Below, in pieces: positions 1 to 5,626 of a stretch of 6,886 nt of DNA. Every line of letters starts with the position of its first letter. Position 1 is the stretch's first letter. A model generated the notes under the pieces. The model was not told the origin of the DNA and ran no database searches. It saw only the letters and a list, made by a program, of their open reading frames with translations. The stretch is from an uncultured Sphingobacteriales bacterium (lineage in GTDB: Bacteria > Bacteroidota > Bacteroidia > Chitinophagales > Chitinophagaceae). Made by a program: the position numbers and the translations under genes. The stretch lies in assembly GCA_946887085.1 (NCBI GenBank), contig CAMPKG010000185.1, positions 1-6,886 on the forward strand. Direction: 5' to 3'.

Positions 1-26
1 CTTTAGTTTAGGATAAAATCGGCAAA

Positions 27-65
27 ATGCAGGAAGCTTAAATTACAGCGGGATATCGCACGGCA
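27..65 (+). other. Thiolase N-terminal coding remnant with in-frame TAA
   Basis: Read in frame with the thiolase, these 13 codons give M-Q-E-A-stop-I-T-A-G-Y-R-T-A and run straight into V-A-K-S-K-R-G-G-F. Thiolases of this family begin like MxxAYIVAGYRTAVGK, so everything except codon 5 fits the expected N-terminus. The TAA at 39-41 stands where a Tyr codon (TAC or TAT) would be expected. One base change, A to C or A to T at 41, would restore a 391-residue thiolase. The ATG at 27 is preceded by an A-rich stretch, as is usual for Bacteroidota starts. Confidence 0.8.
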
Positions 66-1202
66 GTGGCAAAATCAAAACGCGGGGGCTTTCGTTTCTA
101 TCGCCCCGATGACCTGGCGATAGACGTCATCAAAGGGCTTATGGCAAGCGTACCTCAGCTGGATGCACGATTGGTGGATGATGTTATTGTGGGTAATGCC
201 GTTCCGGAAGCTGAACAGGGCTTGCAGGTGGGCCGCATCATCGCCAACCGTGCTATCGGCGAATGGGCGCCGGGGGTAACAGTCAATCGTTATTGTGCAT
301 CGGGCCTGGAGACTATCGCGATGGCCACAGCGAAGATACAATGCGGTTATGCCGATTGCATCGTTGCCGGCGGTACAGAAAGCATGAGCCTCGTGCCTAC
401 TGCAGGCTGGCGTACCATGCCGAACTATGACATAGCCAAAGACAACGCCGACTATTATCTGAGCATGGGCCTCACCGCGGAGCAGGTCGCAAATGATTTC
501 AAAGTGTCCCGCGAGCAGCAGGATGAATTCGCTTATCGTTCGCATCAACGTGCGCTGAATGCCATATCCAGCGGTTTCTTCAAAGATGGCATACTGCCCA
601 TCACGGTGAAAGAAGTTTATGTCAATGAAAAGAACAAACGCGCTGAACGCGAGTTTGTGGTAGATACTGATGAAGGGCCGCGTACTGATACATCGAAAGA
701 AGCTTTAGCAAAATTGCCTGCTGTCTTTGCACAGGGCGGTTCGGTAACGGCAGGCAACTCCTCTCAGACATCTGACGGAGCGGCCTTTGTTGTTGTGATG
801 AGCGAAAAGCTGATGAACCAGCTTGGTCTGCAGCCCTGGGGCAGGCTGGTGAATTGCGCTAATGCGGGTGTTGATCCACGTATCATGGGTATCGGCCCTG
901 TTGCAGCTGTGCCAAAAGTATTGAAGCAGGCAGATATGAACCTCGACCAGATAGACCTTGTGGAGCTCAACGAAGCATTCGCCTCTCAATCGCTCGCGGT
1001 AATTCGCGAGCTGGGCCTCGATCCCGAAAAAGTAAATATCAACGGCGGTGCTATCGCTTTAGGGCACCCGCTCGGGTGCAGCGGCGCGAAGCTTACTATA
1101 CAAATCCTTCACGACCTGAAACGTCGGAGCAAAAAATACGGCATGGTCACAGCCTGCGTAGGCGGCGGGCAGGGGATAGCCGGTATTATCGAGCGGATGT
1201 AA
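66..1202 (+). CDS. fadA: Acetyl-CoA C-acyltransferase (FadA-type 3-ketoacyl-CoA thiolase), 5' end damaged
   Basis: Thiolase cleaving 3-ketoacyl-CoA with CoA to acetyl-CoA and a shortened acyl-CoA, the last step of cytosolic fatty-acid beta-oxidation. From the GTG at 66 it has 378 residues. Visible motifs are NRYCASGLE with nucleophile C77, [24 protein letters not shown] with H334, and the C-terminal CVGGGQG with C364, so the complete Cys-His-Cys catalytic set is present. Family members have about 391 residues. The missing 13 codons are readable in the same frame at 27-65, where TAA at 39-41 interrupts them. GTG 66 therefore corresponds to the Val of the conserved RTAV segment and is probably not the ancestral start. 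The protein encoded from 66 lacks the first core beta strand of the thiolase fold, so its activity is doubtful unless the stop is a sequence error. The FadA rather than biosynthetic AtoB/PhaA assignment rests on the [13 protein letters not shown] motif and is fairly but not fully secure. It is probably the last gene of an operon entering from the left. Confidence 0.9.
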   Translation: MAKSKRGGFRFYRPDDLAIDVIKGLMASVPQLDARLVDDVIVGNAVPEAEQGLQVGRIIANRAIGEWAPGVTVNRYCASGLETIAMATAKIQCGYADCIVAGGTESMSLVPTAGWRTMPNYDIAKDNADYYLSMGLTAEQVANDFKVSREQQDEFAYRSHQRALNAISSGFFKDGILPITVKEVYVNEKNKRAEREFVVDTDEGPRTDTSKEALAKLPAVFAQGGSVTAGNSSQTSDGAAFVVVMSEKLMNQLGLQPWGRLVNCANAGVDPRIMGIGPVAAVPKVLKQADMNLDQIDLVELNEAFASQSLAVIRELGLDPEKVNINGGAIALGHPLGCSGAKLTIQILHDLKRRSKKYGMVTACVGGGQGIAGIIERM

Positions 1203-1961
1203 TTATTTCCTGGTATAGTACAGGTTTACTATCAGTCCGTGGTTGTATTGGAATACTTCACGCCCCGTAACCAATCCGCCTTGTTGTACGGTTTGGTTAA
1301 AATATCCTCCTTCTAGACGAAAGCTTTTGTTAAGCTGGTACCCCAGCAAAGCGCCGATGCGGTTCTGATCGAAAATATTCTGGTTTACATTCTTGCCGAA
1401 GCCGATGAATATCTCATCGAAGGCAGCCACGTACCAGGTTTTGTCAATAATGGTCTTTCTCCTTAGTGGAAGTGTGCCGCGTAGTTGATAACGGAAACGA
1501 TTCATGTATGTGTAGTCGCTCACATCACGCGTTGCAGCTGCCTGGTCTATACGGCCTATCCATCGCTGCTCCAGGCGCATACGGTGGTTCAGGCCTACGC
1601 GTCCTATATTATCGTTCCATGTCAGTTGCTGCCAGATACGGTGCTCAGGTATATGATAAGACCCCGCGGGATAGTCGCCATAGGGATAGGTAATGATATA
1701 GCCATAACCAAGCAAGGCGGCCAATCCATTTTTAAAATGCCGCTGTACACCAACCCGTGCAAGCGATTGTTGCCAGTCTGTAACAAAATTCTCCCGGCGC
1801 CATTGGTACTCCAGCCATATCGAAGTTTTTGGATTAACGTGTATCGTACCAAAGGCGTTGTACCAACCAATGGTGTTCACATCGCTGATGCGCTGGGCAT
1901 TGGAAGATGTGGTTAAGAAAAGACAAAGGGCTAAAACTATCGAGGAATAAAATTTCATCAT
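1203..1961 (-). CDS. DUF2490-type secreted/outer-membrane beta-barrel-like protein
   Basis: A 252-residue protein of unknown function resembling the DUF2490 family. I chose the ATG at 1961 (a second ATG follows at 1958) because a clear signal peptide starts there: Met-Met-Lys, a hydrophobic core at about residues 8-18, then SSNAQ with likely cleavage after A22. The frame stays open back to 2090, but that extension precedes the signal peptide, crosses the divergent promoter and overlaps the neighbouring gene, so I do not accept it. The mature part alternates aromatic and polar residues (for example IWLEYQWRREN, HRMRLEQRW, GYFNQTVQQGG) and ends in VNLYYTRK, as expected of outer-membrane beta strands. 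Family members are predicted outer-membrane proteins without a known substrate. It is divergent from the His-rich protein/receptor genes with only 46 bp between starts, and its stop touches the thiolase stop. Confidence 0.8.
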   Translation of the reverse strand: MMKFYSSIVLALCLFLTTSSNAQRISDVNTIGWYNAFGTIHVNPKTSIWLEYQWRRENFVTDWQQSLARVGVQRHFKNGLAALLGYGYIITYPYGDYPAGSYHIPEHRIWQQLTWNDNIGRVGLNHRMRLEQRWIGRIDQAAATRDVSDYTYMNRFRYQLRGTLPLRRKTIIDKTWYVAAFDEIFIGFGKNVNQNIFDQNRIGALLGYQLNKSFRLEGGYFNQTVQQGGLVTGREVFQYNHGLIVNLYYTRK

Positions 1962-1982
1962 CTTTTGAAGGTCCTGTTTAAC

Positions 1983-1990
1983 TATCTTTG
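1983..1990 (+). promoter_or_regulatory. TAnnTTTG -7 element for the His-rich gene and receptor
   Basis: TATCTTTG matches the Bacteroidota primary sigma-factor -7 consensus TAnnTTTG exactly. A possible -33 TTTTG lies at 1963-1967, giving a rather short spacer of 15 bp. Transcription would begin near 1997, so the open GTG at 1990 lies upstream of the transcript and cannot be the start; GTG 2008 or TTG 2011 can. Confidence 0.55.
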
Positions 1991-2005
1991 TGCCCTGCGA
2001 AGATA
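1983..2005. promoter_or_regulatory. Imperfect dyad in the divergent promoter region, candidate operator
   Basis: TATCTTTG at 1983-1990 is mirrored by CGAAGATA at 1998-2005: 8-bp arms with one mismatch around a 7-bp centre, and the outer 6 bp perfect. On the minus strand the right arm reads TATCTTCG, one base from the -7 consensus, so it could be the -7 element for the DUF2490 gene. The symmetry may simply reflect two facing -7 elements, or it may be a binding site for a dimeric regulator controlling both directions. It does not obviously match a Fur or Zur box that I know. Confidence 0.4.
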
Positions 2006-2007
2006 AC

Positions 2008-2340
2008 GTGTTGAAGCGTATCCTAAATATTGTCCTTTCGGTATGGCTGGCGGTGCTGCTGGTTTTTGGAGGCGCGCCCAAAGAGTTCATTCACCTTTTT
2101 GCCGATCACGAGGACACTCATTGTACTGCTCACCACGTAGATGGGCTGGTCATAGAACCGGAGCACCATCACTGTGATTTCCTTCAGTTCTCGTTAGCGT
2201 CTTTCATCAATGATGTGTACATCCCGGTGTTTCGTAAAGCGCCTGTGGAGCACATTATACACAACGAACCATTCTCCTGCCAGCTTTTTGCAAGAGCTGA
2301 GCCTGTTCATTTCCTTCGCGGTCCTCCTGCTTCGGTTTAA
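2008..2340 (+). CDS. Small His/Cys-rich exported or membrane-anchored protein upstream of a TonB-dependent receptor
   Basis: A 110-residue protein of unknown function. There is no in-frame ATG. I chose GTG 2008, with TTG 2011 equally possible (giving MKRILNI...), because the longer GTG 1990 overlaps the -7 promoter element. Residues 5-24 form one hydrophobic segment after Lys-Arg, a signal peptide or membrane anchor. The rest is rich in potential metal ligands: H29, H34, H38, C39, H42, H43, H53, H54, H55, C56, C91 and H101, notably the HEDTHCTAHH and EPEHHHCDF clusters. The C-terminus carries LRGPP. To my recollection, small proteins with this layout (anchor, His/Cys clusters, RGPP tail) are common just upstream of TonB-dependent receptors in Bacteroidota. 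The receptor gene starts 63 bp downstream on the same strand, so co-transcription is likely. A role in periplasmic metal binding or sensing is inference only. Confidence 0.7.
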   Translation: MLKRILNIVLSVWLAVLLVFGGAPKEFIHLFADHEDTHCTAHHVDGLVIEPEHHHCDFLQFSLASFINDVYIPVFRKAPVEHIIHNEPFSCQLFARAEPVHFLRGPPASV

Positions 2341-2354
2341 CTGATCTTATTTGT

Positions 2355-2387
2355 AATGAAGGCTGCAATGCAGCCTTGTAGTTCATT
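2355..2387 (+). promoter_or_regulatory. Intergenic hairpin before the receptor gene
   Basis: AAGGCTGC (2359-2366) and GCAGCCTT (2370-2377) form a perfect 8-bp GC-rich stem with a 3-nt AAT loop. AATG (2355-2358) can also pair with CATT (2384-2387) across a bulge. The stem lies 14 bases after the His-rich gene stop and 26 bases before the receptor ATG. The following bases are T-rich but not a clean U tract, so this may be a weak terminator or attenuator, or a processing/stability element tuning receptor expression. Confidence 0.5.
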
Positions 2388-2403
2388 CATTTAAACACAA
2401 GCG

Positions 2404-4845
2404 ATGTTTCTTAAGAAATACGCAGCTATGTATATAGCTGTATTCATTGGCACATGCCTATTAGCGGTGCCGGCTTCCGCACAATCATTAAAGGGGCGCG
2501 TTACTGATGATAAAGGCGAAGCGATATACGGGGCGGTCGTTTCCGTCCCCGACCTGAGGATCGGAACAGTGACAGATTCTTTCGGCTATTACCGGATGGA
2601 AAATCTTGCAAGAGGGCGATACCTCGTAGAAGTGCGCCTGCTTGGTTATGGCACTGCCACCGCATACGTGTCTGTCAACGAAGAGGCCGAACATCATTTC
2701 AAACTCAGCACCAGCCTCATTGAGAAAAATGAAATAATAGTTACCGGTACCAGTGCTGCTACGGAAGAAAGAAGAAGCGTTTCGCCGGTGCAGAGCATAC
2801 GCGTAAAAGAACTGCGCGAGAATGCATCGACCAACATTGTGGACGCGCTGGCAAAACAACCCGGCATCAATCAGTTAAGCACGGGGCCTGCTATTTCAAA
2901 ACCCATCATTCGTGGGTTGGGTTATAACCGCATCATCACGATGAACGACGGCATCCGGCAGGAAGGCCAGCAGTGGGGTGATGAACATGGCATCGAGATA
3001 GACGATTATCATGTAAGTCGGGTAGAAATATTGAAGGGCCCTGCTTCACTATCTTATGGGTCAGATGCACTGGCAGGTGTTATCAATATCATTTCGGATG
3101 ATGTTCCGCCACTAGGTTCGGTAACCGGGAACGTTACCGCAAACTATCAAACCAATAACGGCCTGGCTGCACTGCATGCGCAGACAGCCGGGAATGTCAA
3201 AGGCTTCAACTGGAGTGCTTTTGGTACAGGCAAGTACGCACACGATTATAAGAACGCATATGATGGCTATGTGCACAATTCACGCTTCAGCAATCGCAAT
3301 TTTGGAGCTGCGGCCGGTGTCGCAAAAAAATGGGGGTATTCAAGATTGTCGTTCACTTCTTTCAATCAAACCCTGGGAATAGTAGAAGGTGATCGTGATA
3401 GTGCGACTGGCCGCTTCCTGAAATTGATTGATGATAACGGTGAGGAAGGAGAGGGAATAGCTACAGATGAAGATGGACGGTCTTACGATATGCAGACCCC
3501 ATCGCAGCTTATCAGCCACAACAAGTTGGTTTGGACGAATAACCTGTTCATGAATAATGGCGGCCGTATTGGGTTAACGCTCGGATATCAGCAAAATACC
3601 CGCAAAGAACTCGAAGATGTGTTAGACCCTGAGATACCGGGCCTGCATTTTCTATTGCGAAGCTCTACCTATGATGTGCGCTATTATCTTCCGCTGATCA
3701 ATGGCTGGCAGATGACGACAGGTATCAATGGTATGAAACAACAGAACAGGAATGAGGGTGTTGAATTCCTCGTGCCGGATTATGAACTTTTCGATGCTGG
3801 TGTATTTGGTATCGCCAAAAAAGATTGGAAAGCCTGGTCGGTATCAGGAGGTTTACGTTTCAACTATAGGAATATCAGTTCCGAAAATCTATTCCTCGAC
3901 TCGACAGACGCAAGAGTAAACGAGCTTGAAGCGGGCGGGCATCAGCAATTCACCGCTTTCGATCGCAGTTTTTCTAACCTGGTGGGCAGCATCGGTGCCA
4001 GTTATTCGGTAAACAGGCAAATGACATTGAAGCTGAATGTTGCATCCGGCTTTCGTGCACCGAACATTGCTGAACTCTCGGCCAATGGCGTACACGAAGG
4101 AACTATACGCTATGAATACGGCAATGCAAGCCTTGCGCCGGAGAGTTCTATTCAGGCTGATCTTGGGATGATCTGGAACTCTGATCACGTGCTGGTCAAT
4201 GCAGCGGTATTCTATAATTACATCCGCAATTTCATCTACATCCGCAAGCTGCTGTCTACAGGCGGAACGGATTCTATCCCCATCGAGCCCAATGAAGAAG
4301 GCTATCCTGCTTTTGTGTTCGACCAGGCGAATGCTGCATTGTATGGTGGGGAGCTGTACGTAGACGTTCACCCGCACCCTTTCGACTGGCTGCACCTGGA
4401 TAATACGCTGTCCTTTGTAAGAGGTATTAATTTTTCGGGTTCTGACAGCACCCGTAATCTACCGGCAATTCCCGCGCCTCGTTGGATAGTAGAGTTAAGG
4501 GCGCAAAAACAATCGCTGGGCAAATGGGCACGGAATGCCTATGCCAAAGTGGGACTGGACGTAAACCTTACGCAGGACAATGTTTTCAGCGCCTACAGCA
4601 CCGAAACCCGCACGGGTGGTTATACGCTGCTCAACGCAGGGCTGGGGCTGGATATCACTAACCGCAGGCAGGCCACCATTTGCTCGGTAACTCTGTCTGG
4701 TCAAAACCTGGCGGATATCGCCTACCAAAGCCACCTAAGCCGGTTGAAATATGCCCCCGGAAACAATTTGACCGGCCGGAACGGGGTGTTCGGTGCCGGG
4801 CGAAATCTCAGTCTAATGCTGAGCTTCCCCTTTAATTTTAAATAA
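2404..4845 (+). CDS. TonB-dependent outer-membrane receptor with N-terminal carboxypeptidase-like domain
   Basis: An 813-residue outer-membrane active transporter driven by TonB-ExbBD. Order of parts: signal peptide (residues 1-26, cleavage after ASA); carboxypeptidase D regulatory-like Ig domain (about 29-100, from LKGRVTDDKGEAI); TonB-box-like EIIVTGTS (110-117); plug domain (about 121-232) with RGLGYNRIITMNDG, GDEHGIEIDDYHVSRVEILKG and SLSYGSDALAGVINII; then a 22-strand-type barrel ending in SFPFNFK. Length and ending are complete, with no frameshift. ATG 2404 directly begins the signal peptide. The substrate cannot be read from sequence. The plug segment GDEHGIEID, the HPHPFDWLHLDN loop and the His/Cys-rich upstream partner suggest a metal or metal complex (zinc- or copper-type receptors), held weakly; siderophore or other ligands remain possible. 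There is no SusD-like partner next door, so polysaccharide uptake is unlikely. Confidence 0.93.
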   Translation: MFLKKYAAMYIAVFIGTCLLAVPASAQSLKGRVTDDKGEAIYGAVVSVPDLRIGTVTDSFGYYRMENLARGRYLVEVRLLGYGTATAYVSVNEEAEHHFKLSTSLIEKNEIIVTGTSAATEERRSVSPVQSIRVKELRENASTNIVDALAKQPGINQLSTGPAISKPIIRGLGYNRIITMNDGIRQEGQQWGDEHGIEIDDYHVSRVEILKGPASLSYGSDALAGVINIISDDVPPLGSVTGNVTANYQTNNGLAALHAQTAGNVKGFNWSAFGTGKYAHDYKNAYDGYVHNSRFSNRNFGAAAGVAKKWGYSRLSFTSFNQTLGIVEGDRDSATGRFLKLIDDNGEEGEGIATDEDGRSYDMQTPSQLISHNKLVWTNNLFMNNGGRIGLTLGYQQNTRKELEDVLDPEIPGLHFLLRSSTYDVRYYLPLINGWQMTTGINGMKQQNRNEGVEFLVPDYELFDAGVFGIAKKDWKAWSVSGGLRFNYRNISSENLFLDSTDARVNELEAGGHQQFTAFDRSFSNLVGSIGASYSVNRQMTLKLNVASGFRAPNIAELSANGVHEGTIRYEYGNASLAPESSIQADLGMIWNSDHVLVNAAVFYNYIRNFIYIRKLLSTGGTDSIPIEPNEEGYPAFVFDQANAALYGGELYVDVHPHPFDWLHLDNTLSFVRGINFSGSDSTRNLPAIPAPRWIVELRAQKQSLGKWARNAYAKVGLDVNLTQDNVFSAYSTETRTGGYTLLNAGLGLDITNRRQATICSVTLSGQNLADIAYQSHLSRLKYAPGNNLTGRNGVFGAGRNLSLMLSFPFNFK

Positions 4846-4850
4846 GTTAG

Positions 4851-4890
4851 CAAGCCCCTAAATTTTCCATTTAGGGGTTTGTTTATTTCC
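4851..4890 (+). terminator. Intrinsic terminator after the receptor gene
   Basis: The arms at 4851-4863 and 4869-4881 pair over 13 bp (CCCCTAAAT against ATTTAGGGG at the core, with one G-T wobble further out), enclose a 5-nt TTTCC loop, and are followed by the T-rich run TTTATTT. It begins 5 bases after the receptor stop and is the clearest terminator in the window. Confidence 0.9.
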
Positions 4891-4906
4891 AAAAGTTGTA
4901 TATTTA
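4878..4906 (+). promoter_or_regulatory. Promoter of the 87-residue protein gene, overlapping the terminator
   Basis: TTTG at 4878-4881 fits the Bacteroidota -33 element, and TATATTTA at 4899-4906 fits the -7 consensus TAnnTTTG at seven of eight positions. The spacer between them is 17 bp. The -33 element lies in the distal arm of the receptor terminator. The start would fall near 4912, giving a leader of about 20 nt before ATG 4932. Confidence 0.5.
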
Positions 4907-4931
4907 TATTAACCAAAAAGTGATAGTGATA

Positions 4932-5195
4932 ATGGCAACCCTAATTGCGAAGGAAGAGATCCCTCAATACAAAATAGTGCCCGCCTTTGTTGACAATAGC
5001 ATACAGTGGTCAAAAGAGCTAGCCTACGCCGCAAGACTTGGCAACGAATTCAAAGGCAAAACTAGCATCACTTTCGAAACAACCCAGGGCCCGCGCAGCG
5101 TGAGCACCACCGTGTGGTCGGTAACCGATAACTACCTGCAGCTGAAAGGTGGAACGAACATTCCCCTGAACAGCATTATCGACGTGCATTTCTAA
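4932..5195 (+). CDS. Conserved small protein of unknown function (87 aa)
   Basis: I do not recognise a named family. I chose ATG 4932 (MATLIAKEEIPQY) rather than the upstream TTG at 4896, because that TTG lies in the predicted promoter and the extra residues (MYIYINQKVIVI) look like translated leader. There is no signal peptide, membrane segment or Cys, so it is probably cytoplasmic. Residues 44-87 look like a compact all-beta unit: a strand around TSITFET, a turn at QGPRS, STTVWSV, NYLQLKGG, then IPLNSIIDVHF. This resembles small SH3-like or Sm-like folds, and I have an impression of similar TTVWxV...LKGG..IP proteins across Bacteroidota. The gene has its own promoter, sits behind a strong terminator and is followed by a 175-bp intergenic region, so it appears to be monocistronic. 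Confidence 0.72.
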   Translation: MATLIAKEEIPQYKIVPAFVDNSIQWSKELAYAARLGNEFKGKTSITFETTQGPRSVSTTVWSVTDNYLQLKGGTNIPLNSIIDVHF

Positions 5196-5223
5196 GAAAC
5201 AGGAATCGAACGGATGTCTATTG

Positions 5224-5241
5224 CTGAGCTTCGTAGTTCAG
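5224..5241 (+). terminator. Weak hairpin downstream of the 87-residue protein gene
   Basis: CTGAGC (5224-5229) pairs with GTTCAG (5236-5241) over 6 bp including one G-T wobble, with a TTCGTA loop. No U run follows immediately; the T-rich stretch starts about 15 bases later. It may contribute to 3'-end formation of the small gene, but the call is weak. Confidence 0.25.
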
Positions 5242-5286
5242 AGGTAGGTAATTCCATATTTATTTTCCTATGAAATTCATTTTTTT

Positions 5287-5294
5287 TACCTTTG
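5287..5294 (+). promoter_or_regulatory. TAnnTTTG -7 element for the ACP operon
   Basis: TACCTTTG matches the Bacteroidota -7 consensus exactly and follows a run of eight Ts. No good TTG -33 element is seen at the usual distance (the best is the T-rich stretch near 5263-5267). The transcript would start near 5300 and have a leader of about 70 nt before ATG 5371. Confidence 0.6.
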
Positions 5295-5308
5295 CAATCC
5301 GTTCCTTA

Positions 5309-5341
5309 TAGATATTCAAATTTTGGTATTTGATATATCTG
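5309..5341 (+). promoter_or_regulatory. Long hairpin/inverted repeat in the ACP operon leader
   Basis: AGATATTCAAAT (5310-5321) pairs with ATTTGA plus ATATCT (5328-5333 and 5335-5340) over 12 bp, with a single bulged T at 5334 and a 6-nt TTTGGT loop; a terminal T-G wobble (5309/5341) can add one pair. It begins about 10 nt into the predicted transcript and lies 30 bases before the ACP start. It could be an RNA leader structure affecting stability or translation, or a DNA operator for a dimeric repressor. No T run follows, so it is not a standard terminator. Confidence 0.5.
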
Positions 5342-5370
5342 CGATGGACAGAAAGTAAAGTTTACAAAGT

Positions 5371-5625
5371 ATGAATCAGCAAGAGATTATTGACAAAATC
5401 AAAGCCTTTATGGTTGAAGATTTTGAGGTGGATGAGCAGGCAATAACGCCGGAGGCTGATCTTAAGGCTACCTTAGACCTGGATAGCCTTGATTACATTG
5501 ACCTAGTAGTTGCCATCGAGCAGAACTTCGGTTTCAAAGTGAAACCTGAAGATTTCCAGCAGATGCACACCATACAGGACTTTTACAATTACGTCTCTAA
5601 CCGCCTGCAGGCACAAACTGCCTGA
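5371..5625 (+). CDS. Acyl carrier protein
   Basis: An 84-residue cytosolic acyl carrier protein that holds growing acyl chains on a 4'-phosphopantetheine arm. The attachment site is S39 in the LDLDSLDYIDL motif, the standard DSL signature. The protein is acidic, helical in pattern (helix 1 from about residue 2, helix 2 after the DSL serine, helix 4 ending in YNYVSNRL) and of normal length. ATG 5371 follows an AAAG-rich leader and starts the usual first helix. The LpxL-like acyltransferase gene begins after one base and a dehydratase gene overlaps that in turn. This suggests a dedicated, pathway-specific ACP rather than the housekeeping AcpP, which normally sits beside fabF. I therefore do not assign acpP. 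Expression probably starts from the TAnnTTTG element at 5287. Confidence 0.93.
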   Translation: MNQQEIIDKIKAFMVEDFEVDEQAITPEADLKATLDLDSLDYIDLVVAIEQNFGFKVKPEDFQQMHTIQDFYNYVSNRLQAQTA

Positions 5626-5626
5626 T

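Noticed and set aside
75..548. Long minus-strand open frame inside the thiolase gene.
   Set aside because: It is antisense to a clearly conserved enzyme, and the protein has no recognisable domain, signal or coherent pattern.
1485..1916. 143-codon plus-strand open frame opposite the DUF2490 gene.
   Set aside because: The opposite strand encodes a protein with a signal peptide and a family-like beta pattern; this frame shows none of these.
1990..2007. Longer N-terminus (MPCEDN) for the His-rich protein from GTG 1990.
   Set aside because: That GTG overlaps the last base of the TATCTTTG -7 element and would lie upstream of the predicted transcript start; the signal/anchor segment begins properly from 2008 or 2011.
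1962..2090. 43-residue N-terminal extension of the DUF2490 protein up to 2090 on the minus strand.
   Set aside because: It would place a polar stretch before a good signal peptide and overlap both the divergent promoter region and the opposite-strand gene.
3889..4395. 168-codon minus-strand open frame inside the receptor gene.
   Set aside because: Shadow frame of the receptor barrel; no domain, promoter or gene context supports it.
5200..5255. tRNA-like fragments between the 87-residue gene and the ACP gene: a D-arm-like GTAGTTCAGAGGTAGG on the plus strand and a T-arm-like GTTCGATTCC on the minus strand.
   Set aside because: They are on opposite strands, the T-stem and anticodon stem do not pair, and no acceptor stem or CCA end is found. 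Treated as chance resemblance.
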